Shown here: piece by piece, positions 1 to 8,535 of the stretch | Layout: each line of letters begins with the position of its first letter | Position numbering within the stretch: the first letter of the stretch is position 1 | Assembly: GCF_000182745.2 (NCBI RefSeq) | Contig: NC_016027.1 | Span: forward strand, 561,001-625,000 | DNA from: Komagataeibacter medellinensis NBRC 3288 | GTDB lineage: Bacteria > Pseudomonadota > Alphaproteobacteria > Acetobacterales > Acetobacteraceae | Length of the DNA stretch: 64,000 nt | Reading direction: 5' to 3' | Translations under genes and position numbers: made by a program | The notes under the pieces: model-generated | What the model saw: only the letters and a program-made list of their open reading frames with translations | The model's database searches: none | Told to the model about the DNA's origin: nothing

Positions 1-2
1 CG

Positions 3-680
3 CTTGCGCGCGCGCGTGCCCTCAAGCAGATGCGGGTGGCGGGCGCACCCGTGGCCTTCAGCGGGGCCGGGCTTTCGCTTATGGTGCGGATTGTCCAGTA
101 TTCCTACGATTACCAGCAAAAGGGCATCGTCATCCCCTACCGGCTGGTGCTGGAGCAGCCTAACCAGACCGCCACCAGTGGAGCAGGCACGTCCACGCTG
201 TCAGCACTCGTGGGGGCCGATGGTGCTTCCGCCCTGTCGGGCGTAAGCGGTGCACTAGCCAATGTCGCCACCATTGCGGGCAATATCGGGGGCCAGCTTG
301 CCACCGTGGCAGGACAGGTTACTCCCATTGCCGACATGGCGGGGGCGGGCGGGGTGTTTGCGGGCGTGCAGGACAACCTTGCGGTGGTCGGTGGCCTGTC
401 CGGGGCGGGGGTTAACCTTGCATCCCTGCCGCAGGGCGCGACAGGCCTGCTTTCCGGGCTGGAAGCATCTGGCACGGGGCTGGGCACTGCCATCAGCCAG
501 ACCGGTGCGAACCTTGAAGGCATCGACCTGACCAATACGGCCAGCCTGTCCACCCTGACCCAGAACGCACAGTTGCACAGCACATCCGTTACATCGGGCG
601 CGCTGGTTAACCGGGCTTATGCCAACACACTTACCGCCACCAGCGCAACACAGAACGGCCCGCTGGTTACGGCGCAATAA
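3..680 (+). CDS. Phage tail/baseplate-associated protein, 5' end outside window
   Basis: The frame is open from the left window edge, so the gene starts upstream and only the last 226 or so residues are seen. The visible N-terminal part (around GIVIPYRLVLEQP) resembles the beta-rich segment of contractile-tail baseplate or hub-associated proteins. The rest is a low-complexity Ala/Gly/Thr/Ser region with no motif. It is followed after 11 bases by a gpX-like gene and then a gpD-like hub gene, the order of Mu- and P2-type tail operons, so a role near the tail tube or baseplate is likely. The exact family is not recognised. It could be the DNA-circularisation/gp43-type protein that precedes the hub gene in Mu-like phages. 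Confidence 0.6.
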   Translation, partial: LARARALKQMRVAGAPVAFSGAGLSLMVRIVQYSYDYQQKGIVIPYRLVLEQPNQTATSGAGTSTLSALVGADGASALSGVSGALANVATIAGNIGGQLATVAGQVTPIADMAGAGGVFAGVQDNLAVVGGLSGAGVNLASLPQGATGLLSGLEASGTGLGTAISQTGANLEGIDLTNTASLSTLTQNAQLHSTSVTSGALVNRAYANTLTATSATQNGPLVTAQ

Positions 681-691
681 AGGGGGCATGC

Positions 692-901
692 ATGACAACC
701 ACGATCAGGGTCACGGCAGCGGACGGTACGCTCTACCACGTGGCCGCAACATGGCTGGGTGATGCCACGCAGTGGTGGCGCATCGCGCTGCTCAACAATC
801 TGGATGACCCCGACCTGTCTGGCCTTTGCGCCCCCGTGCCACTGGTGCTGCCCGCACCGGACGGCACACAGGGCAGCGGCGTGCCGGGGGTGGATGCATG
901 A
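692..901 (+). CDS. Phage tail protein X-like (LysM-type) small protein
   Basis: This 69-residue protein has the pattern of P2 gpX and related LysM-like tail proteins: a short beta-start, a central segment (WLGDATQWWRIALLN) and a Pro-rich end (VPLVLPAP) like the gpX ending in which the domain leads into the hub. gpX-like proteins link the tail terminus to the hub and bind peptidoglycan-like folds. A purine-rich Shine-Dalgarno (AAAGGGGG) precedes the ATG. The stop codon overlaps the start of the next gene (ATGA), so the two are probably translationally coupled. Confidence 0.7.
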   Translation: MTTTIRVTAADGTLYHVAATWLGDATQWWRIALLNNLDDPDLSGLCAPVPLVLPAPDGTQGSGVPGVDA

Positions 902-2058
902 GCACGGATATGACCGTAACCGCAACACAGCCCCCCACATGGCGCGCGCCGCGTGCCCGGCTGCTGGTGAACGGGGTGGAACAGGCACAGACCGGGCTGG
1001 AATCCTTCACGCTGGAGCGCACCCGCTACCGCCGTGCCGACACGCTGGAAATGACCCTGGCGCTGGACCGCACACAGCAGGCCACCAGCCTGTGGTTTGA
1101 CGTGGCGGACCCGGCAGGCGGCGGCGTGCCGCCCGACATCGACATCCAGCTCCAGATGCTTGACGCCGCACAGGACGGCGCGCAGTGGACTACCATGTTC
1201 CAGGGCATTGTGGACCATGTGGAATGGAGCCCGGCGGAAACATCCGTCCATGTCCAGTGCCGCGACTATCTGGCCAGACTGCTCGACATGCGCGTTCTGG
1301 ACGGATGGATGAACATGACCGGGGGCGATGTGGTCCGCGCCATGATAACGGCGGCCGGGCTGATCCCGGATGTGCACATGGGCGATGGCATGGTGGGCCA
1401 ATTCTGGCAGGTGGAGCACAAGCGCATGGCCGCCGCCAGCCATGGCCGCTTCCAGACGGCGTTTGACCTGGCCAGCACCCTTGCCACCCAGGGGGGGTGC
1501 GACCTGTACGCCACGGGCCGGACCGTGACCTGTGCGCCACCGGCCACCGCCAGCACGGCCAACACGCATGGGCTTGGTTATGCCGATACCAGCCCCACCG
1601 CGCCGCTTGCAATCGGCGCGAACGCCCTGCGCCTGAGCCGCGATTACCAGATCGCGCGCGGCATTGTGGTGCATGTGATGAGCTGGGACAGCCGCCAGCG
1701 CACGAAGGTGGATTATTACTACTCGGCCACCGGCGGGTCAGTCCGCCCACCCGGCGGTGGCGGCAGCGTGCACAGCTTCAGCCTGCCCGGCGCGCGGCTG
1801 GACGACCTGCAGCGGTACGCACGACAGAAATACAGCCAGATCGTGGCGCATGAACGTACCATTACCGCACAGATTCCCGGCCGCATCACGCTTGCGCCCC
1901 GCCAGTTCATGCAGGTCAGCGGCACCGGCACCACATGGGACGGCACGCTGGCCGTGGACAGCGTAGCCAGCCGCTTTTCATGGCAGGGCGGCTTTTCCCA
2001 GCAGGTTACGCTACGCCACCGCAATACCCTACAGGAAGGGGAGGATACAAATGACTGA
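898..2058 (+). CDS. Phage late control gpD-like tail hub protein
   Basis: The 386-residue protein fits the gpD/gp44 hub family, which forms the trimeric ring between tail tube and spike. Visible family traits are the N-terminal beta segment (RLLVNGVEQAQTGLESFTLE), the repeated beta-barrel part with FQGIVDHVEW, the central helical part (LASTLATQGGCDLYATGR) and a C-terminal domain rich in Thr and Gln. The ATG at 898 was chosen over upstream codons because it overlaps the previous stop as ATGA. The spike gene that follows overlaps this one by eight bases, as expected for partners made in fixed ratio. Confidence 0.8.
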   Translation: MSTDMTVTATQPPTWRAPRARLLVNGVEQAQTGLESFTLERTRYRRADTLEMTLALDRTQQATSLWFDVADPAGGGVPPDIDIQLQMLDAAQDGAQWTTMFQGIVDHVEWSPAETSVHVQCRDYLARLLDMRVLDGWMNMTGGDVVRAMITAAGLIPDVHMGDGMVGQFWQVEHKRMAAASHGRFQTAFDLASTLATQGGCDLYATGRTVTCAPPATASTANTHGLGYADTSPTAPLAIGANALRLSRDYQIARGIVVHVMSWDSRQRTKVDYYYSATGGSVRPPGGGGSVHSFSLPGARLDDLQRYARQKYSQIVAHERTITAQIPGRITLAPRQFMQVSGTGTTWDGTLAVDSVASRFSWQGGFSQQVTLRHRNTLQEGEDTND

Positions 2059-2731
2059 CCCCCGCATGCTTGCAGCCAACATGGCCAACGCGCAGGCGCA
2101 GCCCGGCTTCGGGCTGGTCAGCGCGGTGGACCCGGTCAACCACGCCGTAAAGGTCATGGCCCAGCCCGCAGGGGTGGAGACGGGCTGGCTGCCCTGTGCC
2201 GCCATGCAGGTAGGCAGCCTGCGTATCGCCTGCCCGCCCGACATTGGCGCGCATGTCCTGCTGGTGCGGCTGGAAGGGGATGGGGAACACGCGGTCTGCG
2301 CGTGCCCGGTCTATGATGCTGTGGTCATGCCCCCCGCATCGCCTGCGACCCGCCAGCCCGCCCAGCCGGGCGAGATGCTGATCGTGGCCGGGTGCGCCAC
2401 GCCACCCGCGACCGGCGGCACGACGCCCGGCAGTGCTACGGATAATGCCCCGTGGTGGCACATCACGAGGGATACGATCTACAGCGGGGCCGGAAACGCG
2501 ACCGAGACCCTGACCAACGGTTCCAGAGCGTGGAAGGTGGGCGGCGTGAGCATGGTTCTGGACGCGAATGGACTGGCCGTTACCGGCGGCCCGATCATGA
2601 CCGACAGGGACATGACCGCCCAGGGCACCGTTACCGGCAGGACGGACGTGCTGGCAGGCGGCACATCGGGCCACAGCCATACCCATAGCGGCGTGCAGCC
2701 CGGCAGCGGTATGACGGGAGCACCGCAATGA
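2051..2731 (+). CDS. Phage baseplate assembly protein V-like (tail spike)
   Basis: The protein of 226 residues matches the gpV/gp45 central spike family. An N-terminal OB-like half (GFGLVSAVDPVNHAVKVMAQ) is followed by a beta-helical region, and the C-terminus ends in GHSHTHSGVQPGSGMTGAPQ. This is the family's tip signature, in which the His-x-His pair of the trimer coordinates an iron ion that sharpens the membrane-piercing point. It overlaps both neighbours (ATGACTGA upstream, ATGA downstream), so it belongs to one tightly coupled operon with the hub and wedge genes. Confidence 0.85.
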   Translation: MTDPRMLAANMANAQAQPGFGLVSAVDPVNHAVKVMAQPAGVETGWLPCAAMQVGSLRIACPPDIGAHVLLVRLEGDGEHAVCACPVYDAVVMPPASPATRQPAQPGEMLIVAGCATPPATGGTTPGSATDNAPWWHITRDTIYSGAGNATETLTNGSRAWKVGGVSMVLDANGLAVTGGPIMTDRDMTAQGTVTGRTDVLAGGTSGHSHTHSGVQPGSGMTGAPQ

Positions 2732-2958
2732 GCACGGTCCGCATCCCGCTGCGCCTGACACGACCCACCCCCCGGCAGGCAAGGCTCACCATGCTGGATG
2801 ACCTGCGGCGCGCGGTGGAAAGCGGGGCCACCATCGGCCTGATGGCGCTGGCCGTGCGCCCCGGCGGGCAGTGCCGCACCACCAGCGCGGGAACCGTGGG
2901 CGTGCCGGAAATGAGAGACCTGCTGGCACGGAACACACAGCGCGGGGAACAGCCATGA
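2728..2958 (+). CDS. Small phage protein of unknown function
   Basis: This 76-residue basic protein lies between spike and wedge genes and overlaps both by four bases (ATGA on each side), which is the main reason to accept it as real. It has no membrane segment or recognisable domain. The sequence has one amphipathic stretch (ARLTMLDDLRRAVESGA). Mu-like phages often carry a small unassigned gene here. A role in baseplate assembly is inferred from position only. Confidence 0.6.
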   Translation: MSTVRIPLRLTRPTPRQARLTMLDDLRRAVESGATIGLMALAVRPGGQCRTTSAGTVGVPEMRDLLARNTQRGEQP

Positions 2959-3317
2959 GCGCGCTGTCGCATACCATGGGCGGGGACCTGGACCTGTCGG
3001 GCACGGGCGGCATTGCCGTGGTCACGGGCGCGCAGCAGACCCGGCAGACCCTGCTGCGCCGCCTGTGCACCAACGCGGGCGCTTACATCTGGCAGCCAGA
3101 CTACGGGGCCGGGCTGCCCGCGCGGGTTGGTGCCGTGATGGACGAAGCAGGCATCCGCGCCCTGGTGCTGGCGCAGGTGCAGGCCGAGGCCGGGGTGGAC
3201 CAGACGCAGCCGGTCACGGTTACAGTAACCAGCCCCAGAACTGGAGCCTACCTGCTGGCCATATCCTATACGGATGCCACCACGGGCGCGGTGCAGGAAC
3301 TGGCACTCACAGCCTGA
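2955..3317 (+). CDS. Phage baseplate wedge protein, GPW/gp25 family
   Basis: The 120-residue protein has the hallmarks of the gp25-like wedge family: a start with LDLSGTGGIAVVTGAQQTRQ, the arginine-rich helix (TLLRRLCTNAGAY), the conserved turn WQPDYGAGLP and a beta C-terminal half. gp25 lies at the sheath-baseplate junction and primes sheath assembly. The ATG at 2955 overlaps the preceding stop. In related phages gpJ follows directly. Here a 687-base stretch carrying a dead antisense gene separates them. Confidence 0.85.
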   Translation: MSALSHTMGGDLDLSGTGGIAVVTGAQQTRQTLLRRLCTNAGAYIWQPDYGAGLPARVGAVMDEAGIRALVLAQVQAEAGVDQTQPVTVTVTSPRTGAYLLAISYTDATTGAVQELALTA

Positions 3318-3906
3318 CACGCTTCATGCAGGCCAGTGCCGGGCTTTCCATGCCGCCACTCCGCCCGCGTCATTTCCCACTGCCGCGCCAGCATGCTCTG
3401 GCCACACACGAAATCCCGCCAGCGGGTACCGACCAGTCGCATGCCCGTCTTGCGCGAAATGGCAACACAGGTCGCATTGTCCGCCGCCTTTTCCTTACGG
3501 ATGACAGGGCAGTCCAGTATCAGGAACCAGTAATCGCCTGCCGCTTCCACCGCCCCGGTCATTAATCCCCGGCCCTGCCACTGTGGGACCGGCCAAAAAC
3601 CACGGTTTTCACCCTGGCCGGTGGCGGGCATGGCATCCCATCAGCAAAATCATGCCCATCAATGTATCCACCCCGTTGCAGGGGCGGATGGACCAGCGCC
3701 AGACCACACCCCATGGCGGGCAGGGCCACACCGCGCGGGAAGTTTTCGGCCGTATCCGGGTCATAGCGCCACTATACGCACGGGTTCAGGAAACGCCTGA
3801 CCTTCTATTGCACAAACAGCACCTGAATGGCTGGCGCATCAGCCAGTTCCAACGGTTCAAGCCGCAGGCGGGGCGTGTGCAGGGCGGAAAAGGGCGGGGC
3901 AGGCAT
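3266..3906 (-). pseudogene. Decayed GNAT (RimJ/RimL-type) N-acetyltransferase
   Basis: Read on the minus strand, the N-terminal piece starting at 3906 (MPAPPFSALHTPRLRLEPL) is the classic RimJ/RimL opening. It stops after about 33 codons at LFVQ. Another frame continues with a Trp-Pro-rich segment including VWRWSIRPC and LMGMILLMG and stops near 3645. A third frame (from 3631) resumes with NRGFWPVPQWQGRGLMTGA, the acetyl-CoA binding Q/R-x-x-G-x-G/A region, and TRWRDFVCGQ to the C-terminus. So one acetyltransferase gene is broken by at least two frameshifts. Its 3' end runs into the wedge gene, so the true end is uncertain. It is antisense to the baseplate operon and probably arrived as a cargo gene. 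Confidence 0.75.
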
Positions 3907-4004
3907 GGGCAGGGTCCGGCAATGCGCGATGATGGCGGCCCTGACCCCCGGACATTGCGGCGCAAAACACCAGAGATGTTCCACAACCATAACGGAGAGT
4001 CCGC

Positions 4005-5129
4005 GTGGCCATCACCTTCCAATCCTTCAAGACCACACTGGGCAACATGGTGGCGAGCGCGCAGGGCGCGTGCCCTTCGCTGCTGGACCTTGATGTCGGC
4101 TCTCCCGGTCGCGCCATGCTTGAAGCCGTGGCGGGGCTGGGGCTGTGGTTCCAGTTCATTGCCCTGCAAATCCTCTCACGCACGCGCCTTGCCACCTCAA
4201 TCGGTGCGGATGTGGACAGCTTCGTGCAGGATTTTGGCCTTACGCGCCTGGCGGGTACGCCTGCCACCGGCACCGTCACCTTCACATCGTTCACGCCCGC
4301 CAGCCAGTCCGCCACCATTGCGGTCGGTGCCACGGTCAAGACGGCCTCGAACCTGATCTATGACGTGGTGGAGGACAGCACGAACGCCGCCTGGTCGGCC
4401 GCCGACAATGCGTATATCCGCCCCGCTGGCACCGCGTCCATCACGGTTCCGGTCCAGTGCGAGACTACCGGCACCACCGGCAACGTGGCCGCAGGGGCCA
4501 TCTGCCTGCTCGGCACGGCGGTATCGGGCATTGATACGGTCACCAATACCGCAGCCCTGACCAATGGTAGCGATGGCGAGACGGACGCGGCGCTCCGCAC
4601 CCGGTTTATCGCCTACATCAACAGCCGGTCCAAGGCCACCATTGCCGCCATCGAGAACGCAGTAACCGATGTATCCGCCGATCTGGCCTATCAGGTGGTG
4701 GAAAACGTGGACACATCCGGCGCTTTCCTGCCCGGCAATGTGGTGGTGTATGTCGATGACGGATCGGGCGATGTGTCGGACGCTACGATCAACGCGGTGT
4801 ATGCCGCCGTGGACGATGTGCGCCCGGCCGCCGTGTCCATCATGGTGGTGCGACCCCATGTGGTGCGCCCCGCCGTGGCCATGACGGTCAGCGTGGACAG
4901 CACCGGCGACCTCGCTACGGTGCAGGCCACGATCAGTACCAATATTGCAGCGTACCTCAATGGTCTCGCCATCGGGGCGGCAGCCAGCTATTCGCGCCTG
5001 ATCCAGATTGCCTATGCCGCCAGCACCTCGGTAACCAACGTGACCGGCGTGACACTGGCAGGCGGCGTGGTGGACCTGCCTGCAACCATCGGCACGGCCT
5101 ACCGGGCCGGGGCGGTGGATTTTGGCTGA
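4005..5129 (+). CDS. Phage baseplate assembly protein J-like
   Basis: At 374 residues this matches the gpJ/gp47 (T4 gp6-like) wedge family. Visible features are the N-terminal helical part (VGSPGRAMLEAVAG, typical of the family's D-x-x-P-G-x-x-x-E pattern), two beta domains with many Thr/Val, the segment NGSDGETDAALRTRFIAYIN that is the best conserved piece of the family, and the ending VTLAGGVVDLP. The start is GTG with a GGAG ribosome site ten bases upstream. The stop overlaps the next gene. It forms the inner ring of the baseplate with gpI and gp25. Confidence 0.85.
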   Translation: MAITFQSFKTTLGNMVASAQGACPSLLDLDVGSPGRAMLEAVAGLGLWFQFIALQILSRTRLATSIGADVDSFVQDFGLTRLAGTPATGTVTFTSFTPASQSATIAVGATVKTASNLIYDVVEDSTNAAWSAADNAYIRPAGTASITVPVQCETTGTTGNVAAGAICLLGTAVSGIDTVTNTAALTNGSDGETDAALRTRFIAYINSRSKATIAAIENAVTDVSADLAYQVVENVDTSGAFLPGNVVVYVDDGSGDVSDATINAVYAAVDDVRPAAVSIMVVRPHVVRPAVAMTVSVDSTGDLATVQATISTNIAAYLNGLAIGAAASYSRLIQIAYAASTSVTNVTGVTLAGGVVDLPATIGTAYRAGAVDFG

Positions 5130-5748
5130 TACCACACAGAACGGCTTCGCCCTGCGCATCCGCCGCCTGCTGCCCACCGGCTGGTTTCCGCCCGCGCCTG
5201 CTACGGGGCAGGCGGAACAGGCCCCGGTGCTCAATGCCCTGCTACAGGGTTATGGCAGCGTGTTTGCATGGGTGTGGTCCACACTGGCGGGCACCGATGC
5301 CCAGACCCGTCTGGACACCATGACCGGCGCGTTCCTTGATATGTTCGCAGCCGACTTCTTTGGCACCATGCTGACCCGCAACCCCGGCGAGAGCGACGAC
5401 GCCTTCCGCACCCGCATAAAGGAATCTCTGTTCCCATCTCTCGGCACCCGGCCCGATGTGGTCAACACCATTACCGATGAAGTGGGACAGGCCGGGCGCG
5501 TGATCGAGCCACGCAATGCAACCGACTGCAAGGGGCTGGGCAGCCTTGCCAGCCCTGCCGTGGGCGGGGGCTATGGTTATGGCGTAGCAGCCCTGCGTTA
5601 CGGCTCACGCGGCGCACCGTTCCAGCTTTTTGCCCAACTCCCCACGGGTGACACGAACCCACCCGCAACACAGACCCTGACCCGTATCGCGGCGGTCATG
5701 CCTGCGGGCACCATCGCGTGGGTGCAGGATGTGGAGACCCTTGACTGA
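5122..5748 (+). CDS. Phage tail protein I-like (baseplate wedge/fibre connector)
   Basis: This 208-residue protein sits directly after gpJ and before the fibre gene, where gpI/gp48 (DUF2313-like) proteins are encoded. It begins with LLPTGWFPP and has a helical middle (TMTGAFLDMFAADFFG, DDAFRTRIKESLF) resembling the family. It probably starts at TTG 5122, overlapping the gpJ stop by eight bases; no ATG lies near. gpI-like proteins connect the wedge ring to the tail fibres. Its own stop overlaps the fibre start as TGATG. Confidence 0.7.
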   Translation: MADTTQNGFALRIRRLLPTGWFPPAPATGQAEQAPVLNALLQGYGSVFAWVWSTLAGTDAQTRLDTMTGAFLDMFAADFFGTMLTRNPGESDDAFRTRIKESLFPSLGTRPDVVNTITDEVGQAGRVIEPRNATDCKGLGSLASPAVGGGYGYGVAALRYGSRGAPFQLFAQLPTGDTNPPATQTLTRIAAVMPAGTIAWVQDVETLD

Positions 5749-7079
5749 TGGACAGACAGATCGTCTACCCCGCACAGATCCCGCTGGATAGTGACCAGCT
5801 CAACGCCCAGCGCAACGCTTATGTAGGGCTGGGCCAGCTTGCCGCCATGGCGTACGGCTGGTCCACGGTGGCCGCCAGCGGCTTTGCCTGCACGGCGGGC
5901 ACGGGGCTGGCTGTCACCATCGCGCCCGGCTCGCTGCTGGCCCCCGGCGTGGTGGATGCCACCGCCTATGGCACGCTGGCGGCAGTAGGCAGCGCGCTTG
6001 TGCGCCAGTATGTCAGCCGTGATCCGCTCACGCTGGCGGTGCCGGGGGGAGGGGGCACCTACACGGTGTATGCCACGCCCACAACGATAGACGGTGATGA
6101 TACCGTGCTACCGTTCTACAACGCAGCCGACCCGGCGGTAACCTATGCCGGGGCGGATAACAGCGGGAACACCGCGCCCACCGTGCGCCAGGACGTGGCG
6201 CAGATCGGCATTGGGGCATCGGTGCCCGCAGGCGCATACCCGCTGTGGGCCATAACCGTTCCCGCCGGGGCCACGTCCATCACGGCGGACATGATCGCGC
6301 AGTCCGATGTCGCGCCGTTTTACGATACCATTCCCCAACTACAGGCGGCCAAGCAGGATGCGCTGGGCTTCGTGCCGGTCAGCGGACAGTGGGCGATGGG
6401 CACGACGGCGTATCAGGTGCTGGGCCTGACCTACCTGATTAGCGCAGGGCGGCCGCAGTACTTCTATGAAGATGGCAGCGGCACCCAGTACGCTGGCGGC
6501 ACGCTGGCGCTGGAAAGTGATGTGACCAGTGAAGCATCTGCACGCGAAAGTGCCGATGCGGGCCTGCAGGGCAACATTAACGCCGAGGCGGCAGCACGCG
6601 CCAGTGCTGATGCCAAACTTGTATCCGGCGTGTGGGCGATAGACTCGACCGCGTATCAGATCACGGGCCTGACGCACCTGATCGCGGACGGGAGGCCGCA
6701 GTATTTCTACGAGGACAGCAGCGGCGGCCAGCGCACTGGTGGGGAACTGATGCTGCGGTCCGATGTGACCATGACCAAATTTTCCAACGGTTCGACCCGC
6801 TACACGAATTCATCTGCCGGGACGTATGTCGAACACTGGTTTAACGTGGCGGCGCAGGATCAGCAGGAAATTGGATTTCCCACCGCGCTGTCACGCGTTG
6901 ATAGCCTGCAACTGACAATTGATATGGGATACTCCAACACCTCGCCCAAATCCGTCGCGGCCAACTACGTGGAGGGCACGCTGACAGGCACCGGATTTAA
7001 GGCCAGCCTGAAAATCCCAGCCGAAAGCGACCAGGCAGCCGGTGGGATGCTGAATATCTATGTCGCTGGCTGGCTATAA
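5748..7079 (+). CDS. Phage tail fibre protein with an internal duplication
   Basis: The 443-residue protein has an N-terminal baseplate-attachment half (about residues 1-200) and a distal half with a duplicated unit. Residues about 215-260 (AYQVLGLTYL, GRPQYFYEDGSG, SDVT) are closely repeated at about 295-341 (AYQITGLTHL, GRPQYFYEDSSG, SDVT). Between them is an Ala/Glu/Asp-rich helical linker of the type that forms fibre coiled coils. The C-terminal 100 residues differ and would be the receptor-binding tip. The start overlaps the previous stop (TGATG), so this gene ends the coupled structural operon. Confidence 0.75.
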   Translation: MDRQIVYPAQIPLDSDQLNAQRNAYVGLGQLAAMAYGWSTVAASGFACTAGTGLAVTIAPGSLLAPGVVDATAYGTLAAVGSALVRQYVSRDPLTLAVPGGGGTYTVYATPTTIDGDDTVLPFYNAADPAVTYAGADNSGNTAPTVRQDVAQIGIGASVPAGAYPLWAITVPAGATSITADMIAQSDVAPFYDTIPQLQAAKQDALGFVPVSGQWAMGTTAYQVLGLTYLISAGRPQYFYEDGSGTQYAGGTLALESDVTSEASARESADAGLQGNINAEAAARASADAKLVSGVWAIDSTAYQITGLTHLIADGRPQYFYEDSSGGQRTGGELMLRSDVTMTKFSNGSTRYTNSSAGTYVEHWFNVAAQDQQEIGFPTALSRVDSLQLTIDMGYSNTSPKSVAANYVEGTLTGTGFKASLKIPAESDQAAGGMLNIYVAGWL

Positions 7080-7109
7080 CCCCGACACCCCTGACAGGAG
7101 AACGGCTAC

Positions 7110-7589
7110 ATGACTACGGACAGCAACACCCCGCAGAACTACATCCTATACCGAACCCGCGCTCTGGGCTGGCAGGCCGTCGGCTACGTTATCGTCGCCA
7201 TGCAGCTTACGGCGGAGCAGGCAACCGGTGCGCCCGCAGGCTTTGCCTATACGCTGGATACGGCAGGCGCATACCCGGATGGCAGCCTCTATCGCGTGCC
7301 GTCCACGGCCTATGCGCTGTCTGGTCCCGCCACGGCGGGGACGGCGCTGACGCTGGACCTGACGCCCGACAATTACGGGCCGAAAACCGAAACTCTGGTC
7401 ACGCTGTCCGATGGCGGAGCAGGGGGCACGTTCTCATCCGGCACGGTCACATTTGGCGCGGGTATCAAAACACCGCAGGCCGTGACCTACACGCCAAAAG
7501 CGGCCGGAACGGTCACGATCAGCGCGACGAACAATGGCGGCCTGACAGACCCGGCCAGCCTGAGTGTAACGGTTGCCGCCGCGTCCTGA
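7110..7589 (+). CDS. Ig-like/fibre-associated phage protein
   Basis: The protein of 159 residues follows the fibre gene with its own ribosome site (GACAGGAG). Residues about 75-155 look like one Ig-like or BIG2-type beta-sandwich (AGTALTLDLTPDNYGP, TYTPKAAGTVTISATNNGG), a module that phages add to fibres and tail surface proteins to bind carbohydrates. The first 70 residues are unlike anything recognised. A terminator hairpin follows 26 bases after the stop, so this is the last gene of the structural transcript. Confidence 0.65.
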   Translation: MTTDSNTPQNYILYRTRALGWQAVGYVIVAMQLTAEQATGAPAGFAYTLDTAGAYPDGSLYRVPSTAYALSGPATAGTALTLDLTPDNYGPKTETLVTLSDGGAGGTFSSGTVTFGAGIKTPQAVTYTPKAAGTVTISATNNGGLTDPASLSVTVAAAS

Positions 7590-7615
7590 CCGTCCCCTCA
7601 ATCCGCGCCTGCCCG

Positions 7616-7639
7616 ACCGCCCCCCCGGGCGGTTTTTTT
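7616..7639 (+). terminator. Rho-independent terminator after phage structural genes
   Basis: A seven-base-pair GC stem (ACCGCCC with GGGCGGT), a four-base loop of C and a run of seven T follow the Ig-like gene. It separates the tail operon from the lysis-type genes. Confidence 0.85.
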
Positions 7640-7651
7640 ATGAGAAGATGA

Positions 7652-8080
7652 ATGAGCGACATCACCACACTGACGCAGGGCGGCCCGGTCATGCCCCAGC
7701 GCTGCGCCACGGTCGAGGATCTGGCCCGCGTGCGCGAACGTCTGGCCAAGGTCGAGGGCGGGCACGACAACCTGCGCGACGGGCTGAATACCCTGTCGCA
7801 GCAGTTCTCCGACCTGCGCCGCGATCTGACGCAATCCGTAACCGATAATGCCGCCCGGACCCGGCGCGAAATCATGCAGCGCGTGGACGACATGACCGAC
7901 ACCGCCACTGCACGCGACAACGAAATATCAGGCCGACTGGCCCGCATCGAGGGCGGCCTGCGGCTGACCTCATGGATGACCATGACCTTCATCGTGCTGG
8001 CCACCGGCCTGCTGGGCTGGGGGCAGATTGGCGATGCGGCGTGGTCGTTCTGCAAGCGCGCATTCGGCTACGGGCCATGA
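7652..8080 (+). CDS. Coiled-coil protein with C-terminal membrane anchor (phage lysis region)
   Basis: The protein has 142 residues. Residues about 20-105 are highly charged and helical, with the heptad-like order expected of a coiled coil. They are followed by one hydrophobic segment (WMTMTFIVLATGLLGWG, about 107-123) and a short basic tail. This layout resembles phage spanin or holin-accessory proteins, and the next two genes look like an endolysin and a holin. No motif fixes the function. The stop overlaps the next start (ATGA). Confidence 0.6.
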   Translation: MSDITTLTQGGPVMPQRCATVEDLARVRERLAKVEGGHDNLRDGLNTLSQQFSDLRRDLTQSVTDNAARTRREIMQRVDDMTDTATARDNEISGRLARIEGGLRLTSWMTMTFIVLATGLLGWGQIGDAAWSFCKRAFGYGP

Positions 8081-8535
8081 CCAGCAACAGGAACCCTGAC
8101 ACCATGAACGCACTCATCCCGCGCGACATCCGCAACAACAATCCCGGCAATCTCGATTACGTGGGACAGGCGGGCGCGCATCTGGAAACCGGCGTGCCGC
8201 ATCCGCGCTTTGCCGCTTTCCCCACCATGGCTGATGGCATCCGCGCCCTGCGCGACCAGCTGCTGCGCTACGCCGAACGCGGCCTGACTACGGTTGCCTC
8301 CATCATATCCGTCTATGCCCCCGCCAGCGAGAATGCCACCGGGGCTTATATTTCCGGCCTGTGCCGGACCATGAGCGTGCAGCCTGACACGGTTCTGGAC
8401 CTGTGCGACCCGGCGACCATGCAGGCACTGATCGCAGGGATTGCGACAATGGAAAACGGGCCTGGCCACATCACCTCAACGCAGATCGAACAGGCACTTG
8501 CCAACCGGCCCGGACTAAATGGGGAATATACATGA
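8077..8535 (+). CDS. Phage virion/lysis protein, P5-like lytic transglycosylase
   Basis: The sequence has the signature start of P5-like virion-associated peptidoglycan hydrolases: DIRNNNPGNLDY, then FAAFPTMADGIRALRDQLLRY and the helix with IISVYAPASENATGAYI, in an overall length (152 residues) normal for the family. It should cut peptidoglycan during infection or release. The start at 8077 is chosen because it overlaps the upstream stop. ATG 8104 is an alternative and gives a 143-residue protein. Confidence 0.75.
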   Translation: MTSNRNPDTMNALIPRDIRNNNPGNLDYVGQAGAHLETGVPHPRFAAFPTMADGIRALRDQLLRYAERGLTTVASIISVYAPASENATGAYISGLCRTMSVQPDTVLDLCDPATMQALIAGIATMENGPGHITSTQIEQALANRPGLNGEYT

